The position numbers were made by a program, and so were the translations under genes. Below the pieces are notes generated by a model. That model did not search any database, was not told the origin of the DNA, and was given only the letters and a program-made list of their open reading frames with translations. A DNA stretch of 64,000 nt from JBBQED01 sp038320345 (GTDB lineage: Bacteria > Bacteroidota > Bacteroidia > AKYH767-A > OLB10): assembly GCA_038320345.1 (NCBI GenBank), contig JBBQED010000006.1:144548-208547 (forward strand), read 5' to 3'. Shown piece by piece: positions 8,938 to 17,687 of the stretch; the stretch's first letter is position 1, and the number at the start of each line of letters is the position of its first letter.

Positions 8938-9684
8938 TTATTTCCTCATATTCTGCATGACTTTCGAAGCAAAAACAAAATCATTCACTTCCTGATTGTC
9001 ACAATGCTTTAGTTCATCATAACTGCCTTCCCACCAGTTTTTTCCTTTATAGATAAACACAATTTTTTCGCCCATCTCAATCACTGAATTCATATCATGG
9101 GTATTGATGACGGTCGTGGTTTTAAATTCTTCAGTAATCTCTTGAATCAAATTATCAATTACGATAGATGTCTTAGGATCTAAACCTGAATTAGGCTCAT
9201 CGCAAAAGAGATATTTTGGATTCATGGAAATTGCTCTTGCGATAGCTACCCGCTTTTTCATTCCTCCGGAAATTTCAGAAGGAAACAATTTATTAACGTT
9301 CACCAGATTTACGCGATGCAAACAGAAATTCACTCTTTCTAATTTTTCTTTTAAGGTCATCGTTGTAAACATATTCAGAGGGAACATCACATTTTGTTCC
9401 ACAGAAAGGGAATCAAATAATGCCCCTCCTTGAAATACCATTCCTATTTCCTGACGAATCGGTTTACGTTCCTTAAAATTCATCTCACTGAAATTTCGGT
9501 TGTCAAAAAATACTGAACCCTTATCCACTTCGAACAAACCTACCGTACATTTCATCAAAACAGTTTTACCCATTCCACTCTGTCCGATGATGAGATTTAC
9601 TTTCCCCGTTTCGAAATTACAAGAGACATCCTCCAGTACTTTCTTACCAGAAAAAGCTTTATCGATATGTTTGACTTCTATCAT
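8938..9684 (-). CDS. mlaF: ABC transporter ATP-binding protein, Mla/Ttg2 type
   Basis: A 248-aa ATPase. Walker A GQSGMGKT is at residues 34-41, a Q-loop MVFQGGALFDSL near 82-93, the signature SGGMKKR near 139-145, Walker B YLFCDEP near 158-164 and the H-loop NTHDMNS. These, and the GGALFDSLSVEQNV stretch, are typical of MlaF, which powers phospholipid or lipid-anchored substrate transport between inner and outer membranes. The gene follows the mlaE-like permease by 21 nt in the same direction. An mlaD-type substrate-binding protein is not in the window. The exact lipid and direction of transport are unproven. Confidence 0.88.
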   Translation of the reverse strand: MIEVKHIDKAFSGKKVLEDVSCNFETGKVNLIIGQSGMGKTVLMKCTVGLFEVDKGSVFFDNRNFSEMNFKERKPIRQEIGMVFQGGALFDSLSVEQNVMFPLNMFTTMTLKEKLERVNFCLHRVNLVNVNKLFPSEISGGMKKRVAIARAISMNPKYLFCDEPNSGLDPKTSIVIDNLIQEITEEFKTTTVINTHDMNSVIEMGEKIVFIYKGKNWWEGSYDELKHCDNQEVNDFVFASKVMQNMRK

Positions 9685-9705
9685 CAGGATGTTCCTTATG
9701 GAATG

Positions 9706-10452
9706 CTACGCAAGTATTAACTGTGTTAAGATATAATCAAAAATAAGAATCAATACACTGCTATATACAACTGCGCGAGTACTGCTTTGGCCAACTTCAA
9801 GAGCTCCACCTTCGGTATAAAATCCATGATAAGCGGAAACACTTGTGATGATATACGAAAACACTACTGTTTTAATCATTGCAAAAACAATATTGAAAGG
9901 CAGAAACTGATCTTGCAAACCATGAATATAATCTGGAGAAGGAACAGTACCTGATAAATCACCCGCAAGCCACCCCCCAATAATTCCCAAAAACATACTT
10001 AGTAAAACTACAAATGGAAGAATGATCATCGCAGCAATAATCTTCGGCAGCGTAAGATAACCGGATGAATTAATTCCCATGATCTCCAAAGCATCGATTT
10101 GTTCCGTTACGCGCATCGTTCCAATTTCTGAAGCGATACTGGATCCAACTTTTCCTGCAAGCACCATCATGATGATCGTTGGAGAAAATTCGAGGATGAT
10201 AGAATCTCTGGCAACAATTCCTACAGCATAAATTGGAACCAGTGGATTGATTAAATTATAGGCACTCTGAATGGTAATTACAGCGCCCATAAAAACTGAA
10301 GTGAGTGCAACAATTCCCACCGCTCCAACACCGATACTTACTAGCTCATGCATTACTTGACGATAATACACGATAAATTTCTCAGGCTTGATAAACAAGC
10401 TTTTCATGAATAACCAGTAACGGCCAATTTCAAACCAAGTGCGTGAAAGCAT
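9706..10452 (-). CDS. mlaE: ABC transporter permease, MlaE family
   Basis: A 248-aa permease of the MlaE/TGD1 family. The family core is visible: GIVALTSVFMGAVITIQSAY, ILEFSPTIIMMVLAGKVGSS, SEIGTMRVTEQIDALEIMGI and, near the end, YHGFYTEGGALEVGQSSTRA. It has about five membrane helices, a usual length and a usual order. It pairs with the ATPase just downstream. The frame stays open upstream to a TTG at 10515, which would add 21 residues not typical of the family. ATG 10452 (MLSRTWFEIGRYWLF) fits homologues better; the start is uncertain because no clear promoter or ribosome-binding site decides it. Confidence 0.87.
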   Translation of the reverse strand: MLSRTWFEIGRYWLFMKSLFIKPEKFIVYYRQVMHELVSIGVGAVGIVALTSVFMGAVITIQSAYNLINPLVPIYAVGIVARDSIILEFSPTIIMMVLAGKVGSSIASEIGTMRVTEQIDALEIMGINSSGYLTLPKIIAAMIILPFVVLLSMFLGIIGGWLAGDLSGTVPSPDYIHGLQDQFLPFNIVFAMIKTVVFSYIITSVSAYHGFYTEGGALEVGQSSTRAVVYSSVLILIFDYILTQLILA

Positions 10453-10591
10453 ATTAGACAGAAAGTTCGCAGAACTATTTTTTTCCGCTTTGCGAAGATC
10501 AACATTCCTAGGCAATGCTCGATTCTTCTTTTCGAAAGGTTCTCACCTATTTTACGTACTAGAAACCCAGAATTTCCGTTTCTTTGGAACT

Positions 10592-10732
10592 ATGAAAAGT
10601 CCTTCCAAAACCTTTGTCCTCTTCTGTCTCAGCATCATTCTGCTGACCAGCTCGGGATGTGGTCTTTTTAAGAAAAAATGCGACTGTCCACACTTCAGCC
10701 ATACTTCTGTGAAGCATCAGAAACGTGGCTGA
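10592..10732 (+). CDS. small Cys-rich lipoprotein, unknown function
   Basis: A 46-aa protein. A basic then hydrophobic leader (FVLFCLSIILLTSSGC) ends in a lipobox-like TSSGC, and the short mature part is GLFKKKCDCPHFSHTSVKH. The mature peptide keeps the pattern KKCDCP, which I associate with tiny conserved Bacteroidota lipoproteins, from memory and not checked. A near-match to the -7 element (TTTCTTTG, 10579-10586) lies 6 nt before the ATG. It diverges from the mla genes. The same frame is open further upstream, but that part crosses the mlaE control region and is not credible. Confidence 0.55.
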   Translation: MKSPSKTFVLFCLSIILLTSSGCGLFKKKCDCPHFSHTSVKHQKRG

Positions 10733-10842
10733 TGCAGTAAAATCTGGGTCGATGATCAAGATCATCTGCAATTAATACCCTGTAAAACAATATCTTAAAA
10801 TTTGTGAGGCAGAATGATAGTAATCTTCAATTATGCTTTGGC

Positions 10843-10850
10843 TATCTTAG
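10843..10850 (+). promoter_or_regulatory. probable -7 promoter element of feoAB
   Basis: TATCTTAG differs from TAnnTTTG at one position. It places the transcript start at about 10855-10857, immediately at the edge of the palindrome at 10858-10874. That is where a repressor would block initiation. Confidence 0.45.
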
Positions 10851-10857
10851 CATCGCT

Positions 10858-10874
10858 TTTAGAACGATTCTAAA
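10858..10874 (+). promoter_or_regulatory. candidate metal-repressor operator of feoAB
   Basis: TTTAGAA-CGA-TTCTAAA is a perfect 7-3-7 inverted repeat that ends 9 nt before the feoA ATG. Its outer TTTAG...CTAAA arms resemble operators of the DtxR/MntR-type iron or manganese repressors. That resemblance is from general knowledge of the family, and the actual regulator (DtxR-like or Fur) is not identifiable here. Confidence 0.55.
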
Positions 10875-10883
10875 TAAGAAGCT

Positions 10884-11123
10884 ATGAAAACTGCTGACAT
10901 CCGCTTATCGAGCCTGCACACTGGCGATCGCTGTGTGATTGAAGCGTTCACAGACGAAGTGATGAAGCAAAAGCTTTTAGAAATGGGATGTTTACCCGGA
11001 GAGATGGTGACCATCGATCGTTTTGCTCCTTTAGGTTGTCCGATGGCGATTAATATTTCAGGGTCGACGCTTAGTTTAAGAGTAGATGAAGCGCAGACTA
11101 TTATCGTAACGCAAATTAAATAA
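10884..11123 (+). CDS. feoA: ferrous iron transport protein A
   Basis: A 79-aa SH3-like FeoA protein, cytoplasmic partner of the Fe(II) importer FeoB. Family features are LSSLHTGDRCVIEAF near the N-terminus, KQKLLEMGCLPGEMVTI in the middle and the final LSLRVDEAQTIIV. It lies 5 nt upstream of feoB in the same direction, the standard operon. A palindromic operator candidate sits immediately upstream, so expression is likely repressed when iron is plentiful. Confidence 0.92.
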   Translation: MKTADIRLSSLHTGDRCVIEAFTDEVMKQKLLEMGCLPGEMVTIDRFAPLGCPMAINISGSTLSLRVDEAQTIIVTQIK

Positions 11124-11128
11124 AGAGT

Positions 11129-13288
11129 TTGTTCCAGATTGAAGACCCCGGTCCGGCGGTAAGGAAAGCGTATGTAAAAGTTTCCTTAGTGGGAAATCCA
11201 AACAGTGGGAAAACTACGCTTTTTAATCTTCTTACGGGCCTTAATCAGAAAGTAGCCAATTTTCCCGGAGTTACGGTAGAGAAAAAAACAGGTTCCGCAA
11301 AAATTTTTAATTCTTCGAACGGAAAACCTACCACCTTCCAGATTACTGATTTACCAGGCACGTATAGTTTATATCCGAAATCACCAGACGAAAGAATTCC
11401 ATTTCAAGTGTTGTGTGATCCAGGTGATGAAAACCATCCTGATGCAGTGATCATTATCGCAGATGGTACCAATTTAAAACGTAGTTTATTCTTAGCCTCG
11501 CAGGTCATTGATTTAAAAATACCTGTAATACTTGCATTAAACATGATGGATATGGTGACTAAGCAAGGCACCGATATTCAGATTGATGAACTCGAACGTC
11601 GCATAGGTGTTCGGGTAGTACCGATTAATGCCCGACAAGGAATTGGCATCGAAGAATTAAAGCAGGCCTTATTAATTGATTTGCCGGTTCCGGAAAAAGA
11701 TATATTCGACACCGTAAGTTTGCAACCTAAAATGCTGAAGGAAATTCGTGAAGAATTAAATCTTCGCAGTGATTATGCAGCATTACAGATTGCACAACAT
11801 ATTGATGCGTTGGCGGATTTTCATATCAACAAACGTCAGAAAGACCGTATCCCTGAAATTGTGAAAGAACATCAATTTGATGGTCCTAAAACGCAATCCT
11901 TTGAAACTCTCGAACGCTATAAAGTAATCAATGATATTTTAAATGCATCGGTAGTTCATCCTGTTACAGGAAGAATTCCGGGATGGAGTAAACGTATTGA
12001 TCAAGTGTTGATGCACCGTGTGTGGGGCTATGTATGTTTCCTAGGAATTTTATTTCTGATGTTCCAAGCGATATTTACTTGGGCTTCCTTTCCTATGGAT
12101 TTGATTGATCAGACATTTGCTAATCTCAGTCATGTATTGCATGATTTACTACCGAAAGGAGTGCTGAATGATTTGATCGTAAATGGAGTATTAGCGGGCA
12201 TTGGTGGTATTGTAATTTTCATTCCACAAATTGCTTTGCTATTTATGTTCATTGCTATTCTGGAAGATACCGGTTACATGGCGAGGGTGAGTTTTCTGAT
12301 GGATCGACTCATGCGTAAATTCGGATTAAATGGAAGATCTGTAATTCCATTGATCAGTGGTGTGGCTTGTGCTGTTCCCGCAATTTTATCGACACGAACC
12401 ATCGGAAGTTGGAAAGAAAGATTGATTACTATTTTGGTGACTCCGTTGATGAGTTGCTCTGCACGACTGCCTGTTTATACCTTACTCATTTCATTAGTAG
12501 TTCCTAATAAATTGCTTTGGGGAGTAATAAATATTCAAGGGCTTGTGATGATGTCGTTGTATTTGATTGGTTTCATTGCAGCATTAGGAGCTGCAGCACT
12601 CATGCAGATGTTTGTGAAAGCGAAAGAACGCGCCTATTTTATCATGGAAATTCCGGTTTACCGAATGCCGCGATGGTCGAATATTTTTTATGCGATTGTA
12701 GAAAAAGTAAGAATCTTCTTATTTGATGCAGGTAAAGTAATTATTGCAATCAGTATTATTCTCTGGTTTCTTTCATCAAGAGGTCCGGGCGAAAATTATA
12801 ATCAGTTAAGCACGCAAATTGATCAACTTGAACAAAGAGGACAACTGAAAGGAGATGTTGCATATCATTTACAGGCAAAACGTTTAGAAGCATCATATGC
12901 GGGAAGAATGGGACATTGGCTGGAACCCGCAATCCGCCCACTAGGCTTCGATTGGAAAATCGGAATTGCACTGGTTACCTCCTTTGCTGCTCGTGAAGTT
13001 TTTGTAGGTACTATGAGCACTATTTACAGTGTGGGAAAAGATGATAATGGTTTAACGGTGAGAGATAAGATGAAAGCAGAAATCAATCCTCAAACTGGTG
13101 GCCCACGATATACAGTTGCTGTGGGATGGTCGCTCATGTTATTTTATGCTTTTGCGATGCAGTGCATGAGCACGATGGCTGTTGTACGGAGAGAAACGGG
13201 AGGATGGAAATGGCCTGTTATACAATTTGTTTTTATGGCCGCCCTCGCCTACCTCTCCAGTTTAGTAGCTTTTCAGTTATTGAATTAA
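11129..13288 (+). CDS. feoB: ferrous iron transporter B
   Basis: A 719-aa inner-membrane Fe(II) importer with an N-terminal G domain. G1 is GNPNSGKTT (residues 22-30), G3 is DLPGTYSL and G4 is NMMD. The membrane part follows with two gate motifs that keep their cysteines (GVACAVPAILSTRTI and PLMSCSARLPVYTLLI) and a C-terminal region ending in VAFQLLN. No ATG is available near the start; the TTG at 11129, 5 nt after the feoA stop and behind an AAAGAG, is the only start that keeps the whole G domain. It depends on FeoA; the two form one operon. Confidence 0.93.
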   Translation: MFQIEDPGPAVRKAYVKVSLVGNPNSGKTTLFNLLTGLNQKVANFPGVTVEKKTGSAKIFNSSNGKPTTFQITDLPGTYSLYPKSPDERIPFQVLCDPGDENHPDAVIIIADGTNLKRSLFLASQVIDLKIPVILALNMMDMVTKQGTDIQIDELERRIGVRVVPINARQGIGIEELKQALLIDLPVPEKDIFDTVSLQPKMLKEIREELNLRSDYAALQIAQHIDALADFHINKRQKDRIPEIVKEHQFDGPKTQSFETLERYKVINDILNASVVHPVTGRIPGWSKRIDQVLMHRVWGYVCFLGILFLMFQAIFTWASFPMDLIDQTFANLSHVLHDLLPKGVLNDLIVNGVLAGIGGIVIFIPQIALLFMFIAILEDTGYMARVSFLMDRLMRKFGLNGRSVIPLISGVACAVPAILSTRTIGSWKERLITILVTPLMSCSARLPVYTLLISLVVPNKLLWGVINIQGLVMMSLYLIGFIAALGAAALMQMFVKAKERAYFIMEIPVYRMPRWSNIFYAIVEKVRIFLFDAGKVIIAISIILWFLSSRGPGENYNQLSTQIDQLEQRGQLKGDVAYHLQAKRLEASYAGRMGHWLEPAIRPLGFDWKIGIALVTSFAAREVFVGTMSTIYSVGKDDNGLTVRDKMKAEINPQTGGPRYTVAVGWSLMLFYAFAMQCMSTMAVVRRETGGWKWPVIQFVFMAALAYLSSLVAFQLLN

Positions 13289-13467
13289 TCCCTATTATTT
13301 TTGTTAGCGATTTATTATCTTGTGAAGAAGATTCCACGTATTGCGACTATCCGAATAAAAACTTCTTAATTATTCCAATGAAATTATTGGTAAATTAGCT
13401 ACTTGAATTCATTAATGAGTAAGTGTAGAATTTACGAATTTCAATCACGATTCGAAATGCATTTAAT

Positions 13468-13475
13468 TATCTTTG
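13468..13475 (+). promoter_or_regulatory. -7 promoter element of the sprT-like gene
   Basis: TATCTTTG (exact TAnnTTTG), 26 nt before the ATG at 13502. Confidence 0.6.
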
Positions 13476-13501
13476 ACCATTAAACTTCTTCTACAACTTT
13501 C

Positions 13502-14131
13502 ATGAATCCCGTTACTGGAGATCAACTAAGGACAGCACTCGCCAAATATATTCCGGCAGGAGCAGTGGATACTTGCTTCGACTGGATTCGTACTTATCGA
13601 ATTAGCGTTAGGATTAAGCATACCCGTACCAGCAAATACGGAGATTATCATCCACCACACGAAGGAAAAAACCATACCATTACGATCAACCATGATCTCA
13701 ATGCATATGCTTTTCTAATCACATTTACTCATGAAGTTGCGCATCTTACCTGCTTTCAGAAATTCAAGGATCGTGTTGCTCCACATGGAGAGGAATGGAA
13801 AGCAGAGTTTAGGTATTTATTGCGGCCGTTTCTAGATCAAAGGATCTTTCCCGATGATGTTGCACAGGCAGTAACCAACTATATCAAGAATCCTGCTGCA
13901 TCGTCGTGTGCTGATCTTGGGATGATGAAAGCGTTGCGTAAATACGATACTCAAACGGAAGGCTGGACACATCTTGAAGAAATTCCCTTCAACGGAACTT
14001 TCAAGATTAAAAACGGTCAGCATTTTATCAAGGGAGAACGACTTAGAAAAAATTATTCATGCATGGATTTACATACCCGGCATAAATATTTTATTCATCC
14101 GTTGATGGAAGTTCAACCGGTGGATGTATAG
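13502..14131 (+). CDS. SprT-like zinc metallopeptidase domain protein
   Basis: A 209-aa protein with a zincin motif HEVAH at residues 77-81 in the context LITFTHEVAHLTCFQKF. It is followed by VAPHGEEWKAEFRYLL, where the second His lies in the HGEEW motif typical of SprT/Spartan domains. The C-terminal ~70 residues are a separate basic region, FKIKNGQHFIKGERLRKNYSC, resembling the second half of SprT-like proteins of Bacteroidota. The role is unknown; the eukaryotic relative Spartan cleaves DNA-protein crosslinks, but this does not transfer automatically. Monocistronic with its own promoter; convergent with ppx (15 nt between stops). Confidence 0.82.
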   Translation: MNPVTGDQLRTALAKYIPAGAVDTCFDWIRTYRISVRIKHTRTSKYGDYHPPHEGKNHTITINHDLNAYAFLITFTHEVAHLTCFQKFKDRVAPHGEEWKAEFRYLLRPFLDQRIFPDDVAQAVTNYIKNPAASSCADLGMMKALRKYDTQTEGWTHLEEIPFNGTFKIKNGQHFIKGERLRKNYSCMDLHTRHKYFIHPLMEVQPVDV

Positions 14132-14146
14132 TACGAATCAATAAGG

Positions 14147-15046
14147 CTAATAAATTTTTAGTTCCGGCATGGAACGATGTTTCTCATAAAGAAGATGAAT
14201 GATTCCATCGGAAAGTCCAATTTGAGGAACAATAATTTTATCGATCTCTGCTGTCTTTAACACATTCAGAAAAATTTTAGCGGCTGGCATAATTACGTCG
14301 GCACGATCTGGATTTAGTCCAAGTTTGGTAATGCGTTCCTCAACAGTGAAGAGTTTCATGTATTCATAAATCTCTCGGATCTTCTCTACTGCAAGAGGTC
14401 GGTTTTCTTTACGGTCGGCAATCTTAAAAATCTTATTGATATTTCCACCAGAACCGATAGCAGTAAGTGGACTAAACTCTTTGGTATGCTCACGCACCCA
14501 TGAACGAAAATGATTCCACACTTCCTTAGTAACTTGATCCTGCAAGAGGCGGATGGTACCAATATTAAATGACTGAGAAGAAACGATTCTGTTCTCTGCA
14601 AAGAGTGTGAGCTCTGTACTTCCTCCACCTACATCGATATACAGATAATTCTGATCATGATCCAAGTGTTCAGCAATATGATTCGAGTAAATGATTTGAG
14701 CTTCTTCTTTGCCTTCGATGACTTCAATATTAATTCCGCTATAATCGCGCACAAAATCTACGATATCTTGTCGGTTATCGGCTTCGCGCATTGCTGAAGT
14801 AGCGCATGCACGAAAATCGATCACACCAAAAACCTCAATCAGCAATTTAAAAGCCTTCATCGACTTCGCCAACTGATCACGTTTTGAATCTGAAATACTG
14901 CGATAACGAAATGCATCTTCACCCAAACGAACGGGCATCCTTACCAATTCTGCTTTTTTAAAGATGGCTCCTTCTGCTGTCTCGTAAACATTACAGAGCA
15001 ACAGTCGGACAGCATTCGAACCAATATCAATAGCGGCAAATCTCAA
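14147..15046 (-). CDS. ppx: exopolyphosphatase / Ppx-GppA family phosphatase
   Basis: A 299-aa member of the ASKHA-fold Ppx/GppA family, which removes terminal phosphates from polyphosphate or pppGpp. The phosphate-1 motif is FAAIDIGSNAVRLLL (residues 3-17), phosphate-2 is YLYIDVGGGSTELTLF and the later AIGSGGNINKI is conserved. About 300 aa is the short form, lacking the C-terminal HD-like domain of E. coli Ppx. No in-frame ATG is present: the start is TTG 15046, just before the conserved RFAAIDIGSN. It lies 106 nt downstream of ppk in the same direction, so polyphosphate making and breaking are linked. Confidence 0.88.
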   Translation of the reverse strand: MRFAAIDIGSNAVRLLLCNVYETAEGAIFKKAELVRMPVRLGEDAFRYRSISDSKRDQLAKSMKAFKLLIEVFGVIDFRACATSAMREADNRQDIVDFVRDYSGINIEVIEGKEEAQIIYSNHIAEHLDHDQNYLYIDVGGGSTELTLFAENRIVSSQSFNIGTIRLLQDQVTKEVWNHFRSWVREHTKEFSPLTAIGSGGNINKIFKIADRKENRPLAVEKIREIYEYMKLFTVEERITKLGLNPDRADVIMPAAKIFLNVLKTAEIDKIIVPQIGLSDGIIHLLYEKHRSMPELKIY

Positions 15047-15152
15047 TTTTCTCAGTCTTAATACGGGAAATAATCCCTACTTCAATATCAGACGAATATA
15101 GGGAACCTTTTGCAGTAAACGGAAAACAAATTCTTAAACTAATAATAAAAAA

Positions 15153-17222
15153 TCAGCTTATTATTTCAGGAACCGTGTGAACTTGTTTCTTAAAATACTG
15201 ATAGATGGCATCCTGACAACGCACCTTCGTTTTTGAATTAGTAGAACGGTATTGATTGTTCTGTTCAAAATTCAGGACCCGAGCTTTAGTATTATCGAGC
15301 CATTGAATTTCCATAATATCCTTCAATTGCTGCTGGAGTTTAGGATCAAAAATAGGAACGCCCACTTCTGAGCGATGATCAATATTACGAGTCATCCAAT
15401 CGAACGATGAAATAAAATATTTATGATCACCACCATTACAGGAGATGAAAACGCGCGCATGTTCAAGATATTTATCGACGATACTGATCGCTTCGATATT
15501 TTCACTCATTCCTTTAACACCAGGAACCAATGAACAGATACTGCGGATAATCAAACGGATTTTTACTCCCGCTTGACTTGCATCATACAGTTTACGAATC
15601 ATTTCTGGATCTGTAAGGCTGTTCATCTTTAAAAACATCCAAGCTTCGTGACCTTCTTTCGCCTGTTCAATTTCTTTTGAAATCAAATGAAGTAATCGCT
15701 TTCGAGTAAAAAATGGAGAAACGATTAGGTGCTTATAATTTCCTGTTTTATAATTATCGTTGTAAAATTGGAATAAGCGCACCACTTCTTCGGTAATTCT
15801 TTTATCCGCAGTGAGCAAACTATGGTCGCAGTACAACCTTGCTGTATCTTCATTAAAATTTCCGGTACCAATATGTGCATAATGAACATCTTTATTTTGT
15901 TCGGTACGGGTAATCAGAAATAATTTCGAGTGCATCTTCAATCCTGGAACGCCATAAATAATTTTAGCACCTTCTTCATTCATTTTATTCGCCCAGCGGA
16001 TATTGGCTTCTTCATCAAAACGGGCTTGCAACTCCACCACAACGGTGACCTGTTTTCCATTCTTAATGGCATTCACCAATGAATTTACAATATGCGAGTT
16101 TCCCGCAAGACGATAAAGTGTAATCTGAATACTTTTTACTTTCGGATCAATAGATGCTTCTCTCAACACATCGAGAAGATGAGCGTAAGTATGATATGGA
16201 AACGAAAGCAAGATATCTTTCTGACGAATAACTTTCAGAATACTAGTGCGCGGCTTTAAATCGGGATGTGGGAGATTCGGTGGATTCTTATATCGTAAAT
16301 CCGGTTTGTCAAGATTTGGGAATCGAATGAAATCAACAAAATTATGGTATCGGCTTCCTGCAATAGGCTGGTCTTCCTTACTCAGACTAATTTTTTTCAA
16401 GATAAACGACAACACTTCTGCAGGCATTTCTTCATCGTACACTAAACGTGTAGGTTGACCTTTTTTTCTACGCTTAATACTCTCTGCAACTTTTTTAATC
16501 AGACTCTTTGTAACGTCCTGTTCAATATCTAGTTCAGCATCTCGCGTCATTTTGATGGTGTAGGCGCTGATAGAATCGTAATCGAAATTAAAGAAGAGAT
16601 CATCTAAACAATAACGGATGATATCATCGAGAAGGATTACATATTTATGGTCTCGTGGCAACACCAAGAAACGAGGAATGGAATCAGTAGGAATTTCAAC
16701 CAAGGCATGCCGCGCTGGTGCATTCTTTCTTTTCATCAGCACGATAAAATAAATGCTGCGGTCGCGCAAATATGGAAATGGCCTTTTACTATCCAATAAA
16801 ATCGGAACGAGTGCCGGTTGTACAACGTTTCTAAAATATTCTCTTACATAGTCACCCTGATCATGAGTAAGTTGCTTTTCGCTGGTCATAAATATTCCAT
16901 GCAACTCTAGCTCTGAAAGGAGTTGTTGATAGCTATCTTCAAAATGATCTTGTTGACGGACGATCACTTCTTGAATTCGTTCTAACAGGTTCACCGGATC
17001 TTCGCCTAGGATTTCTACTCCGCGTTTCCCCATGCGAATCATACGCTTAATGGTAGCTACACGAACACGGAAAAATTCATCTCGGTTACTGGAAACGATA
17101 CCTAAAAATTTCAGACGTTCGAGTAACGGAACGGTAGTATCGTTCGCTTCTTGCAGTACTCTATCGTTAAAAGCAAGCCAGCTCAGATCACGATTAATCA
17201 GCAGCACATTTTCCTTCTTCAT
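15153..17222 (-). CDS. ppk1: polyphosphate kinase 1
   Basis: A 689-aa Ppk1 that reversibly polymerises the gamma-phosphate of ATP into inorganic polyphosphate. The N-terminal domain starts with LLINRDLSWLAFNDRVLQEA and SSNRDEFFRVR. The two phospholipase-D-like C-terminal domains contain the autophosphorylated histidine H431 in GLKMHSKLFLI and the second site DHKYFISSFDWMTRNIDHR. The length is typical. It follows a lysine-rich H1-like gene by 21 nt and precedes ppx. Candidate phosphate-response boxes lie upstream of the H1-like gene, so the operon is probably phosphate-regulated (inference). Confidence 0.96.
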   Translation of the reverse strand: MKKENVLLINRDLSWLAFNDRVLQEANDTTVPLLERLKFLGIVSSNRDEFFRVRVATIKRMIRMGKRGVEILGEDPVNLLERIQEVIVRQQDHFEDSYQQLLSELELHGIFMTSEKQLTHDQGDYVREYFRNVVQPALVPILLDSKRPFPYLRDRSIYFIVLMKRKNAPARHALVEIPTDSIPRFLVLPRDHKYVILLDDIIRYCLDDLFFNFDYDSISAYTIKMTRDAELDIEQDVTKSLIKKVAESIKRRKKGQPTRLVYDEEMPAEVLSFILKKISLSKEDQPIAGSRYHNFVDFIRFPNLDKPDLRYKNPPNLPHPDLKPRTSILKVIRQKDILLSFPYHTYAHLLDVLREASIDPKVKSIQITLYRLAGNSHIVNSLVNAIKNGKQVTVVVELQARFDEEANIRWANKMNEEGAKIIYGVPGLKMHSKLFLITRTEQNKDVHYAHIGTGNFNEDTARLYCDHSLLTADKRITEEVVRLFQFYNDNYKTGNYKHLIVSPFFTRKRLLHLISKEIEQAKEGHEAWMFLKMNSLTDPEMIRKLYDASQAGVKIRLIIRSICSLVPGVKGMSENIEAISIVDKYLEHARVFISCNGGDHKYFISSFDWMTRNIDHRSEVGVPIFDPKLQQQLKDIMEIQWLDNTKARVLNFEQNNQYRSTNSKTKVRCQDAIYQYFKKQVHTVPEIIS

Positions 17223-17243
17223 AAAATGATCTTACTGGAATTC

Positions 17244-17582
17244 TTATTTCTTCACTACCTTATCAGCAGCTACTTTCTTCTTCGCAACAGGCTTTTCCGA
17301 CTTCGCTTTTACTTTAACTTTTTTCACTTTCGGATCAGCAGCTTTTTTTGCTTTTCCTGATTTGATTTCTTTTTTAGCAGCATCCGTTGATTGCTTAATA
17401 ACTTTTTCTGCTTTATCCACCATGGATTCTCTGACCTTCAAAAATTTTTTCGCAAGATCTTTAGAAGCAGACTGAATCTGTTTACCCATTTTTGCGGTTA
17501 CCGCTTCGTCTGTTTTTTTCAAAAAATAGGCGATGGTCACACTCAATTGCAATTCTAACTGCTTACGTACTTTCTTATCCAT
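17244..17582 (-). CDS. lysine-rich histone-H1-like protein in the polyphosphate operon
   Basis: A 112-aa protein with about 30 percent lysine. Residues 1-70 form an amphipathic helical region (LELQLSVTIAYFLKKTDEAV, then KDLAKKFLKVRESMVDKAEK). Residues 70-112 are a disordered Lys/Ala/Val tail (KSGKAKKAADPKVKKVKV), resembling the C-terminal tails of histone H1, AlgP and PhaF. It has no enzyme motif. It sits first in the ppk-ppx operon, 21 nt before ppk. A role in nucleoid or polyphosphate-granule organisation is plausible from charge and context but is inference. The real fold of the N-terminal part is unknown; it could also be phasin-like. Confidence 0.7.
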   Translation of the reverse strand: MDKKVRKQLELQLSVTIAYFLKKTDEAVTAKMGKQIQSASKDLAKKFLKVRESMVDKAEKVIKQSTDAAKKEIKSGKAKKAADPKVKKVKVKAKSEKPVAKKKVAADKVVKK

Positions 17583-17609
17583 TTTGATTTTATTTAAAGC
17601 CGCCCAATG

Positions 17610-17625
17610 TTAACTTAATGTTAAG
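17610..17625 (-). promoter_or_regulatory. candidate Pho-type box 1 of the ppk operon
   Basis: On the plus strand TTAAC-TTAATG-TTAAG holds two TTAA(C/G) half-sites 11 bp apart, the spacing used by PhoB-type response regulators. It is 28-43 nt upstream of the H1-like ATG. The exact reverse complement occurs at 17688-17703. That a PhoB-like protein binds here is inference. Confidence 0.4.
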
Positions 17626-17687
17626 CAAGCTACTTATTCAGGCAAATTTTGCAAAAAGACAGATACAAAGCTCTGATTTCTAGAAAA

